Made by a program: the position numbers and the translations under genes
Assembly: GCA_041396245.1 (NCBI GenBank)
Contig: JAWKYW010000007.1
Span: forward strand, 1-64,000
DNA from: Desulfobacillus sp041396245
GTDB lineage: Bacteria > Pseudomonadota > Gammaproteobacteria > Burkholderiales > Rhodocyclaceae
Direction of reading: 5' to 3'
DNA length: 64,000 nucleotides
In this document: positions 52,662 through 60,416 of the stretch, in pieces
How positions within the stretch are numbered: position 1 is the first letter of the stretch
How the letters are laid out: each line of letters opens with the position of its first letter
Notes under the pieces: model-generated
What the model was told of the DNA's origin: nothing
Seen by the model: only the letters and a program-made list of their open reading frames with translations
Database searches by the model: none

Positions 52662-53071
52662 GATGCGCGATGAAAGGGATTGAACAGCGAAACGCCCAGC
52701 GGCTCGAAATGCCGCACATTCCGCGTGACAACAGTGAGGCGGTGATGCAGGGCTGTCGCCGCGATCAGCAGATCGGCGCCGGAGTGGCCGGCCTGCCAGG
52801 ACAGGTCGCCCCACAGGCGGGCGATTTCGGCATTCATCGGCAAAATCCTGTCGCCATAAAACCGCAGCAGGGAGTCCAGCCAGCGCGCCAATTCGTCGGC
52901 AAAGGCCGGTTCGCTTTTTCGCTTGCCGGCGATGCCGCGCTGGATCTCGCCCACCGTCACCACGCTCAGGAACAGGCCGCCTTCATCCTGACTGCCGATC
53001 CAGCCAACCACCGACCTGGCCGGCCGCCGCTTGCGCAGCTCGGAAATGACGACCGTATCGAGCAGAAACAT
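52658..53071 (-). CDS. vapC: VapC/FitB-type PIN-domain toxin
   Basis: A 137-residue PIN ribonuclease. Acidic active-site residues lie in MFLLDTVVISELRK (Asp5, Glu11), in VGEIQRGIA and in GADLLIAATA with the last aspartate region before TVVTRNVRHFE. FitB-like length and order. The start shares one base with the antitoxin stop (TGATG). Its own stop overlaps the cbbQ start, an unusual coupling of a toxin with a metabolic chaperone gene. Confidence 0.9.
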   Translation of the reverse strand: MFLLDTVVISELRKRRPARSVVGWIGSQDEGGLFLSVVTVGEIQRGIAGKRKSEPAFADELARWLDSLLRFYGDRILPMNAEIARLWGDLSWQAGHSGADLLIAATALHHRLTVVTRNVRHFEPLGVSLFNPFHRAS

Positions 53072-53331
53072 CAGAGGTGCACGTCGCGCGGCGCCAGTTC
53101 CATGCGCTCGAACTCGCCGCCGCCCTTGGGCACGGCCAGCAGGTGGGCGACGAAACTCTCCGCCGCGCCGCGCTCGGCGCGCGTCAGGCGGCGAAAGTCG
53201 GACGTCGCCAGCACCACCACCGCCTCGCGGCCGCGCCGGGTGACATGCTGCGGCCTGCCCTGCAGGGCGGCATCCACCACCTCGCTGAAATGATTCTTGG
53301 CATCCTGCAATTGCCAGGCGCTCTTGCGCAC
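53071..53331 (-). CDS. Phd/YefM-type antitoxin
   Basis: An 86-residue antitoxin. The N-terminal DNA-binding part is WQLQDAKNHFSEVVDAALQG followed by PQHVTRRGREAVVVLATSDF, the standard Phd/YefM block; the C-terminus that would bind VapC ends MELAPRDVHL. It is the first gene of the minus-strand series Phd-vapC-cbbQ-mntA-hepT-cbbO and probably autoregulates its promoter. Confidence 0.9.
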   Translation of the reverse strand: MRKSAWQLQDAKNHFSEVVDAALQGRPQHVTRRGREAVVVLATSDFRRLTRAERGAAESFVAHLLAVPKGGGEFERMELAPRDVHL

Positions 53332-53506
53332 GGTCCATCTCCTGTCCAGTTGATCTGGCTAGATCATGCAACCCCGCCTGCTCCTCTGTCAAGGTTTTCG
53401 CCCCATTCCTCGTTGCCGACAGGCCGGGAGCAAGGCTCCTGCGCGATCGGGTGCAACCAGTGGGCCGCATGCGAAAGTTTTCGCGCCTTAGTGATAACTT
53501 CTTCGT

Positions 53507-53534
53507 GTTTACAGATAGATAGAATGTGTATACT
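53507..53534 (+). promoter_or_regulatory. Possible promoter for the PAS sensor kinase
   Basis: GTTTAC, 16 bases, TATACT in an AT-rich patch about 77 bases before the kinase start. The -35 match is weak. The same patch could hold the antitoxin promoter on the other strand. Confidence 0.35.
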
Positions 53535-53610
53535 GCATAGGACACAGTAACGGTTCAAGCTTTCAGGCTTGGCCCCGTTACTCTTTCATTACACGGATTC
53601 AGCCCAGACC

Positions 53611-55551
53611 ATGCCGATCCGCCTGCTCTCCGCTTTGCGAATGCACCTGCTCATGCCGCTCGTGCGCCTGGCAGGCGGCATGCCGGCCGGCGAGCAGAAG
53701 GCGCTGATCGAGAGCGAGCGGCTTTTCCGCGACATGTACGAACTGGCGCCGCTGGCCTATCAGTCGCTCGACGCGGCCGGCATGATCCGGCAGGTCAACG
53801 CCGCCTGGCTCGACCTGTTCCGGCGCAGCCGCGGCGAGGTCATCGGCCGATTCATTGGCGACTTCCTGACCGAAGCCTCGCAGGCCGTCCTCGGCGAACG
53901 CTTCGCCAGCTTCGTGCGCGACAACCATACCGAGGGCAACGTCTTCGAGATCGTGCGCGGCGACGGCGAGAGGCGGCTGGTGGCGGTAAACGGGCGTGTT
54001 TCGCGCGATGGCGACGGCGCCTTCCGGTGCACGCACTGCATCCTGACCGACATCACCGCCCGCATCGCACAGGAGCGGCAACTGCGTCTGGCCGCCAGCG
54101 TCTTCGAACACGCCAACGAGGCCATCGTCATCACCGATGCCGACGCCAGCATCGTCACCGTCAGCCCGCGCTTCACCGAAATAACCGGTTTTGCCGCCGA
54201 GGAAGCGATCGGTCAGAACCCCCGTTTCCTGCAGTCCGGCCGGCAGGATGCCGCCTTTTACCGGGCGATGTGGGGGGATATCGTTTCCCGGGGACACTGG
54301 AGCGGCGAGATATGGAACAGACGCAAGGATGGCACACCCTATCCCGAATGGCTCTCGGTTTCCGCCGTGCGCGACGACAGCGGCGAGGTCACCAACTACG
54401 TCGGCGTCTTCACCGATCTCAGCGAGCGCGTTGCCGCCGAGCAGTCCGTGCGCGACAGCGAGCAGCGCTATCGCACGATGTTCGAGGAAGCCCCCGAGGG
54501 CATCTGGATCATCGGCGCCGACACCCTCACCATCGAGGTCAACCAGCGCCTGTGCAGGCTGCTCGGCTATGCGCGCGAGGACATGCTCGGCAAGCCGCCG
54601 ACCGATTTCGCCGACACGGAGAACCAGGCCATATTCGAGGCGCAGAAAAATCTGCGCAGGTTGAAGCAAAGGCGCCTCTACGAGATCGCCCTGCGGCACC
54701 GGGACGGCCGCAACATTCCGGTTCAGTTCAGCGCCACCGGCCTGTTCGACGAGAACGGCGCCCTGCGCTCGGTGCTGGCCTTCGTCACCGACATCAGCGA
54801 ACGCAAGGCGCACGAGCGGGAGATGCAGCGCCTCAACGCCGAGTTGGAACAGCGCGTCTCGGAACGCACGCATGCCCTGCAGACGGCCAACCGGGAACTG
54901 GAGGCGTTTTCCTATTCGGTGTCCCACGACCTGCGCGCGCCCCTGCGGGCCATCAACGGCTTCAGCCATGCCCTGGAGGAGGAGTACGGCCGCCTGCTCG
55001 ACGACGAGGGCCGGCACTATCTGTCACGGGTGCGCGCCGGCTCGGAACGGATGGCCGCGCTGATCGACGACCTGCTCAAGCTGTCGCAACTGTCGCGGCA
55101 GGAGATGGCCCTCGAAGCGGTCGACCTCTCGGCCATGGCCCGCGAGATCGCGGCGGAACTGCAGGCAAGCGAGCCGGATCGGCAGGCGGACTGGGATATC
55201 GCCACGGGCATCACGGCCATGGGCGACCGCGGGCTTGTCAGGGTCGCGCTGCGGAATCTGCTCGACAATGCCTGGAAGTACTCTTCCCGGCAGGCCAGGA
55301 CGCGCATCGCCTTCGGCCTGAAGGAACATTCCGGGAAGCGGGCTTTCTTCGTGAGCGACAACGGCGCCGGCTTCGACATGGCGCACGCCGGCAAGCTTTT
55401 CGGCGCCTTCCAGCGCCTGCATTCGGCCGAGGCGTTCCCCGGCAGCGGCATCGGCCTGGCCACCGTGGCCCGTATCGTCCATCGCCACGGCGGCGACATC
55501 TGGGCTGAAAGCCGGGCGGGCGAAGGGGCGACCTTCCTGTTTACGCTCTGA
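53611..55551 (+). CDS. Cytoplasmic multi-PAS sensor histidine kinase
   Basis: A 646-residue kinase with three PAS domains, at about 40-155, 160-285 (EANEAIVITDAD-like start and WNRRKDGTPYPEWLSV) and 290-410 (MFEEAPEGIWIIGAD). A coiled coil (EMQRLNAELEQRVSERTHAL) leads to HisKA with FSYSVSHDLRAPLRAINGF and an ATPase domain with NLLDNAWKYS and GSGIGLATVARIVHRHGG. No membrane helices, so it senses a cytoplasmic signal such as redox or oxygen. The sequence after HisKA is of the phytochrome-like Cph1 group. The next gene is a GGDEF protein; the output is not certain. Confidence 0.85.
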   Translation: MPIRLLSALRMHLLMPLVRLAGGMPAGEQKALIESERLFRDMYELAPLAYQSLDAAGMIRQVNAAWLDLFRRSRGEVIGRFIGDFLTEASQAVLGERFASFVRDNHTEGNVFEIVRGDGERRLVAVNGRVSRDGDGAFRCTHCILTDITARIAQERQLRLAASVFEHANEAIVITDADASIVTVSPRFTEITGFAAEEAIGQNPRFLQSGRQDAAFYRAMWGDIVSRGHWSGEIWNRRKDGTPYPEWLSVSAVRDDSGEVTNYVGVFTDLSERVAAEQSVRDSEQRYRTMFEEAPEGIWIIGADTLTIEVNQRLCRLLGYAREDMLGKPPTDFADTENQAIFEAQKNLRRLKQRRLYEIALRHRDGRNIPVQFSATGLFDENGALRSVLAFVTDISERKAHEREMQRLNAELEQRVSERTHALQTANRELEAFSYSVSHDLRAPLRAINGFSHALEEEYGRLLDDEGRHYLSRVRAGSERMAALIDDLLKLSQLSRQEMALEAVDLSAMAREIAAELQASEPDRQADWDIATGITAMGDRGLVRVALRNLLDNAWKYSSRQARTRIAFGLKEHSGKRAFFVSDNGAGFDMAHAGKLFGAFQRLHSAEAFPGSGIGLATVARIVHRHGGDIWAESRAGEGATFLFTL

Positions 55552-55628
55552 TCTGCTCAAGGAATTGCGGCAGCGGACTATATCCCTGATGGCAAACCAG
55601 GCCCCCGTTTGCGGAAGGAATAATTTTC

Positions 55629-56663
55629 ATGATGCCCCCCAATCACGCCTCGCCCGATATCCCCGTCACCTGCCAGGCGCCCGAGCAGTGCACGACCCGC
55701 ATCCTCCTGAGCGAGCGCCTCGCCGAGCTGGAGAAGCGGGTCGCCACCGATGCCCTGACGGGCCTGTGGAACCGCGACCATTTCGATCATGTCGTCGAAA
55801 CGGAGCTCGACCGCAGCCTGCGCCACAAGCAGCCGCTGTCGCTGATCCTGTTCGACATCGACCACTTCAAGCACATCAACGACAGTTTCGGCCACCAGGC
55901 CGGTGACAAGGTGCTGCGCGAGCTCGCCATCGTCGCCAACGCGACGATCCGCTCCTCCGACGCGATCTTCCGCTGGGGCGGCGAGGAATTCGCCGTATTG
56001 GCCACTGCCACCGGCCACCGCGGCGCGGCACGGCTGGCCGAATCCCTGCGCGGCCAGCTGGCCGCCCATGCCTTCCCCGTCGTCGGTGCGCTGACGGTCA
56101 GCTTCGGCGTGGCCGAGCACCTGGCATCCGAAAGCGCCGGAGAGTGGTTCGCGCGCGCCGACGCCATGCTCTATGCCGCCAAGCGCGCCGGGCGCAACGC
56201 GGTGCACATCGACGCCCGCGGCAACTCCGACCTGTGGGCGGCGACGCACGGGACGTCGGCGCTGCATCTGGTCTGGCTTGAGGCCTACGAGTGCGGCGAG
56301 CCGACCATCGACCGCGAGCACCGCGAACTGTTCGACCTGTCGAACGCGCTGATCGACGCCTTCCTCTCGGACGGCAAGGACTTCTCGCGCATCGCTCCGG
56401 CCTACGACCGGTTGCTGGCGCATGTCGCGGCGCATTTCTCGGCAGAGGAAGCCCTGCTCGAGCAGCGGGCCTATGCCGGTCTCGAAGCCCATCGGCGCAT
56501 GCACGCCAGGCTGCTCGAGCGCACACGGGGCCTGCGCGGCGACATAGAGAAAGGCGACGCCAGCCCCGGCAGCGTGATCGAGTTTCTTGCCGTCGAGGTC
56601 GTGGCGCGCCACCTGTTCCGGGCGGACCGCGATTTCTTCCCTCTTTTTTCCGGGTCGGACTGA
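55629..56663 (+). CDS. Diguanylate cyclase fused to a C-terminal hemerythrin domain
   Basis: A 344-residue protein. The GGDEF domain (about 35-195) has an intact active site RWGGEEFAVLA and the start DALTGLWNRDHFDHV. A bacteriohemerythrin domain (about 210-335) follows with the di-iron ligands in HLVWLEAY, DREHRELFD, HFSAEEALLE and HRRMHARLLER. The fusion suggests oxygen-dependent c-di-GMP synthesis in the cytoplasm, as in known Bhr-DGC proteins. It follows the PAS kinase by about 80 bases. Confidence 0.9.
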   Translation: MMPPNHASPDIPVTCQAPEQCTTRILLSERLAELEKRVATDALTGLWNRDHFDHVVETELDRSLRHKQPLSLILFDIDHFKHINDSFGHQAGDKVLRELAIVANATIRSSDAIFRWGGEEFAVLATATGHRGAARLAESLRGQLAAHAFPVVGALTVSFGVAEHLASESAGEWFARADAMLYAAKRAGRNAVHIDARGNSDLWAATHGTSALHLVWLEAYECGEPTIDREHRELFDLSNALIDAFLSDGKDFSRIAPAYDRLLAHVAAHFSAEEALLEQRAYAGLEAHRRMHARLLERTRGLRGDIEKGDASPGSVIEFLAVEVVARHLFRADRDFFPLFSGSD

Positions 56664-56668
56664 AACCC

Positions 56669-57583
56669 TCAGTCGTCGAAGCCCTCGTCGCGGAAGTCTT
56701 CCTCGCGCGCCAGCTTCTCGGCGGCCTCGCGCTCGGCGGCGAGCGCCTTCTCGCGCGCCTGCGCGCGACGCTGCTCGGCCGCCGCCTGGTGCAGGGCGAT
56801 GGTTTCCTCGCCGAACAGCACCTGGCGCAGGAAGCGGTAGCCGAACTGCAGCAGCGCCATTTCGGCCTCCAGGCTGTCGCCTAGCATGGCCTGCCGCTCG
56901 GCCGCCGGCACGTCGTAGAGCTCGTTGAAGGGACCCGAATCGACGAAGGCGCGGAAGGTGTCGAGGTCGTAGCAGGTCATGAAGAAGAGCTGGCGGCTTT
57001 TCACCGAGGGCTTGCCGACGGTGGGGCCGGAGGACATCTTTTTCAGCACCAGTTGGCGCCAGCCGCGGCCCTGCTCGTCGTATTCGCCCAGCCCCTGCTC
57101 GGCGCGGTATTCGTCGATGGTCAGGCTGCGCGGCTCGTTGTGGCCGAGGCAGTGCTCCTCCTTGACCAGGGCATAGGAATGGGTGTCCGTGTACTCGTCC
57201 TGCTTGCGCATGGAAAGCAGCGCCACCGGGTAGTAGCGGCAGGCTGTGGGACGATCCGCATAGACGCTGCAGCCCTCCGGCGTCATGAACTGGCAGGCGC
57301 TGCCGTTGGCAACCGGTTTCAGCTTGATGCCGGCGATGCCGTCCTTCTCCAGTTCGTAGGGTACGGCGTACTGCTGCAGGAACTGTGCCGAGGCCAGACC
57401 CAGGCGTCGCTTCAGTCGCAGGATGTCGTAGGGCGTCAGCGAGATGTCGATGTTGCTGCAGCAGGCGTTCCAGCAGGCGATGCCCTTGCGGCACTGGAAC
57501 CGGATGACCTTGCCGCCCTCGACCATCTCCGGCACGACCGGGCTCTCGGGAAAGGGCAGGTCCTTCGCCATGTAGGTGTCCAT
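56669..57583 (-). CDS. YkgJ-family cysteine-cluster protein
   Basis: A 304-residue soluble protein. The cysteine cluster FQCRKGIACWNACCSNIDIS near residues 30-50 and the later CQFMTPEGCSVYADRPTACR are the YkgJ pattern, thought to hold Zn or an Fe-S cluster. The last 40 residues are a charged Ala/Arg/Glu helix. Such genes recur near apr and other sulfur genes. Its role is unknown. It is read in the same direction as aprA, downstream of the aprA terminator. Confidence 0.82.
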   Translation of the reverse strand: MDTYMAKDLPFPESPVVPEMVEGGKVIRFQCRKGIACWNACCSNIDISLTPYDILRLKRRLGLASAQFLQQYAVPYELEKDGIAGIKLKPVANGSACQFMTPEGCSVYADRPTACRYYPVALLSMRKQDEYTDTHSYALVKEEHCLGHNEPRSLTIDEYRAEQGLGEYDEQGRGWRQLVLKKMSSGPTVGKPSVKSRQLFFMTCYDLDTFRAFVDSGPFNELYDVPAAERQAMLGDSLEAEMALLQFGYRFLRQVLFGEETIALHQAAAEQRRAQAREKALAAEREAAEKLAREEDFRDEGFDD

Positions 57584-57630
57584 AGTTTTACCTCGGTTTC
57601 GGGTTGAAGCGCACATGCGCCAAAGCTCCT

Positions 57631-57701
57631 GTAGGTCGGCCTTCAGGCCGACGGCTGCGGTGCAAGGGTGACCGCCTTTGTCGGCCTGAAGGCCGACCTA
57701 C
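57631..57701. repeat. Double-hairpin palindromic repeat, copy 6
   Basis: Both arms (57631-57652, 57680-57701) are the GGCCTTCAGGCC form and fully complementary. It lies between the YkgJ gene and aprA. Confidence 0.9.
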
Positions 57702-57730
57702 ATCGGGTAACAATACTCCAAACCGGAAAC

Positions 57731-57758
57731 AAACCGGGCGCCTTGCGGCGCCCGGTTT
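57731..57758 (-). terminator. Hairpin terminator after aprA
   Basis: AAACCGGGCGCC, a four-base loop and GGCGCCCGGTTT form a perfect 12-base stem 24 bases beyond the aprA stop; on the minus strand GGTTTGTTT follows. Confidence 0.8.
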
Positions 57759-57781
57759 CACTGCAACAGCCGGATGACAGC

Positions 57782-59806
57782 TTAGTGCGCCGCCGCCTTG
57801 AACAGCTTCGACTTGTCGACCAGGTCGACGTGCTTGCGCTTGAAGCAGGTCCACTTCTTCGACTGCTTGTCGTACACCGAGTTCACGAAGCAGTGCCAGT
57901 TCTCCTCATCGACGAAGTTCTTGTCGGTGCGGTAGTAGAAGCCCGGGTAGCGGCTCTCCTCGCGGAACTGGATGTGCTTCATGTGTGCTTCGGCGGTGAG
58001 GATGCGGTGGTAGTTCTCCCAGGCCCGCAGCAGCTCGTGCAGGTCCTTGGCGCGCATCTTGGCGGCGTCTTCCTTGAGCATCTCCAGCTTCTCTTCGGCC
58101 ACGGCCAGCATCTTGTCGTTGGTGTTGTAGTAGGTGGCAACGCCGGCGACGTACTCGTCCATGATCTTCTGCAGGCGGAACTGCAGCATCTTCGGCGTGA
58201 TGTAGTGCGGGTTCACGTCGATGGCGGTGGAGTAGTCCTTGTGCTCGAGGAAGTTGCGCACCGGCTTGTAGATCTCCTCGGCGAGGGTATCGGGATCGGT
58301 GTCCAGCTCGACCTTCCAGTCCTTGTTGTCGAGGGCGTACCTGACCATCGCCTTCGAGGCCAGGCGGCCTTCGGTGTGCGAACCCGAGGAGAACTTGTGG
58401 CCCGAGGCGCCGACGCCGTCGCCGGCGGTGAACAGGCCCTTGACCGTGGTCATCGAGCGATAGCCCCAGTTCCAGCCCTTCGGCAGGTGGTCGGGCACGC
58501 CCGGCAGCTCCTCGGCGGTCGGCGCGCCGACGTCGGTCGGGCCGGACACCCAGATGCCGCAGCAGCCGGAGTGCGAGCCGAGCAGATAAGGCTCGGTCGG
58601 CATCAGCTCGGACATCTTCTTCTCCGGCTCGATGTTCTCGCCGACCCAGATGCCGCACTGGCCGATGCACATGTCGAGGAAGTCTTCCCAGGCTTCCGCT
58701 TCCAGGTGCTTCACTTCCTTCGGCGTCAGCGACTCGCGCAGCTTGGCCAGCGCGGTGACGGTGTCCATGTAGATCGGGCCGCGGCCTTCCTTCATCTCTT
58801 TCAGCATGAGGTGGTTGCGCAGGCAGGAGGCGGGCACGGCAGCCTGCCCGTAGGGCGGGTAGTCGTTGAGCATCTCCTTGTTCTTGACCATGTAGTCCTC
58901 GCCGTAGGCGTTGGCGGCCTTGGCCTTGAAGAGCAGGAACCAGGCGCCGACCGGACCGTAGCCGTCCTTGAAGCGGGCCGGCACGAAGCGGTTTTCCATC
59001 ATGGTCAGCTCGGCGCCGGCCTCGGCGGCCATGGCATAGGTGCTGCCGGCGTTCCACACCGGGTACCAGGCGCGGCCCGTGCCCTCGCCCACCGAACGCG
59101 GACGGAACAGGTTCACGCAGCCACCGGCGGCCAGCAGGATGGCCTTGGCCTTGTATACATAGATCTTGTTCTCGCGCACGGAGAAGCCGACCGCGCCGGC
59201 GACGCGCGACGGATCGTTCTTGTCGTTCACCAGCTTGACGATGAAGACGCGCTCCTGGATGCGGTCGAGGCCGAGGGCCTTCTTGGCCGCTTCGGCGACG
59301 ATCCACTTGTAGGACTCGCCGTTGATCATGATCTGCCACTTGCCCGAGCGCACCGGCTTGCCGCCGTCCTTGAGGGCGGGCAGGCCCTCGCGCTGCGCCT
59401 CGGCGCCGTCGTGGCGCACGCCTTCGGCGTCGGTCTTCCAGATCGGCAGGCCCCACTCCTCGAAGAGGTGCACGGAGTCGTCGACGTTGCGGCCGAGGTC
59501 GTAGGCCAGGTCGTCGCGGGTGATGCCCATCAGGTCGTTGGAGACCATGCGGGCATAGTCGGCCGGGTCCTGCTCGGAGCCGATGTAGGTGTTGATGGCC
59601 GAGAGGCCCTGGGCCACGGCGCCGGAGCGGTCCATGGCGGCCTTGTCGACCAGCTTGATCTTCAGCTCGGTGCCGGTCTCGGCCTTGACGGCCTCGGCCC
59701 AGCGCATGATTTCGTAGCCGGCGCCGCAGCAGGCCATGCCGCCGCCGATGAGGAGGATGTCCACTTCTTCCTGGACGATCTCGGGTTTGTCAAAAGTTCC
59801 AGACAT
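57782..59806 (-). CDS. aprA: Adenylylsulfate reductase alpha subunit
   Basis: The FAD catalytic subunit of APS reductase; in sulfur oxidisers it runs in reverse, joining sulfite and AMP to APS. The protein has 674 residues. The FAD motif is LLIGGGMACCGAGYE near residues 20-34; LLAAGGCVNLFRPRS and GLFTAGDGVGASGHKFSSGS are family blocks. ATG 59806 follows AAGGTGATTGCA; GTG 59815 is less likely. Expressed after aprB and sat. Direction (oxidative) is inferred from Soe, TusA and DsrE2 and the absence of dsr reduction genes here. Confidence 0.95.
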   Translation of the reverse strand: MSGTFDKPEIVQEEVDILLIGGGMACCGAGYEIMRWAEAVKAETGTELKIKLVDKAAMDRSGAVAQGLSAINTYIGSEQDPADYARMVSNDLMGITRDDLAYDLGRNVDDSVHLFEEWGLPIWKTDAEGVRHDGAEAQREGLPALKDGGKPVRSGKWQIMINGESYKWIVAEAAKKALGLDRIQERVFIVKLVNDKNDPSRVAGAVGFSVRENKIYVYKAKAILLAAGGCVNLFRPRSVGEGTGRAWYPVWNAGSTYAMAAEAGAELTMMENRFVPARFKDGYGPVGAWFLLFKAKAANAYGEDYMVKNKEMLNDYPPYGQAAVPASCLRNHLMLKEMKEGRGPIYMDTVTALAKLRESLTPKEVKHLEAEAWEDFLDMCIGQCGIWVGENIEPEKKMSELMPTEPYLLGSHSGCCGIWVSGPTDVGAPTAEELPGVPDHLPKGWNWGYRSMTTVKGLFTAGDGVGASGHKFSSGSHTEGRLASKAMVRYALDNKDWKVELDTDPDTLAEEIYKPVRNFLEHKDYSTAIDVNPHYITPKMLQFRLQKIMDEYVAGVATYYNTNDKMLAVAEEKLEMLKEDAAKMRAKDLHELLRAWENYHRILTAEAHMKHIQFREESRYPGFYYRTDKNFVDEENWHCFVNSVYDKQSKKWTCFKRKHVDLVDKSKLFKAAAH

Positions 59807-59839
59807 TGCAATCACCTTTTTGCGTTAAATCGGTTCAAT

Positions 59840-59888
59840 GTAGGTCGGCCTTGAGGCCGACATCCCGTCGGGCTGAAGCCCGACCTAC
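59840..59888. repeat. Double-hairpin palindromic repeat, copy 7
   Basis: The shortest copy, with only five bases between the arms (59840-59861 and 59867-59888). It occupies the gap between aprB and aprA and supplies the TAG stop of aprB at 59885-59887. Confidence 0.88.
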
Positions 59889-60361
59889 TTCACGCAGATC
59901 AGTTCGTCGGCCTTGCCGGCGCGGTAGCCGCCCATGACGTCCTTGGTGAAGACGCCGGGCTTGTCGAGATCCGCCATCTTCGGCATCGGCTTGCCGCCGT
60001 ACGGGTCGATCGAGCCCTCGGCGGTGGTGCGGATGGGGAACTTGAAGCGCTTGATGGTGCCGTTGCGGAACTTGATGGTCCACATGATGGAGTCGGAACC
60101 GCGCAGGGGCTGCACCGAGCCGCCCAGCGGCACGATGTCGGCGTAGTGGCGGGCCTCGATGGCGTTCTGCGGACAGATCTTGACGCAGGAGTAGCACTCC
60201 CAGCACTGCTCCGGCTCCTGGTTGAAGGCCTTCATGGCATGGCCCGTCTCGGAGCCGTCCTTGTCCAGCTTCATCAGGTTATGCGGGCAGATATACATGC
60301 AGGCGGTCTTGTCCTGACCCTTGCAGCCATCGCACTTTTCGGTACGTACAAAAGTTGGCAT
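59885..60361 (-). CDS. aprB: Adenylylsulfate reductase beta subunit
   Basis: The iron-sulfur subunit of APS reductase, 158 residues. Two [4Fe-4S] motifs are visible: CDGCKGQDKTACMYICPHNL near residues 10-29 and CWECYSCVKICPQNAIE near 53-69. The tail (GGYRAGKADELICVK) wraps AprA in known structures. Its TAG stop lies in a palindromic repeat, as for valS. It passes electrons to QmoAB. Confidence 0.95.
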   Translation of the reverse strand: MPTFVRTEKCDGCKGQDKTACMYICPHNLMKLDKDGSETGHAMKAFNQEPEQCWECYSCVKICPQNAIEARHYADIVPLGGSVQPLRGSDSIMWTIKFRNGTIKRFKFPIRTTAEGSIDPYGGKPMPKMADLDKPGVFTKDVMGGYRAGKADELICVK

Positions 60362-60416
60362 CTTCCTTCTCCTAAAAAACGACGCCGTCACTGGTGTGCC
60401 GGCGCAATCCAAAAAC

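Noticed and set aside
28848..59888. Repeated palindromes as a possible CRISPR array
   Set aside because: Copies are kilobases apart, not regularly spaced, with no spacer pattern or cas genes.
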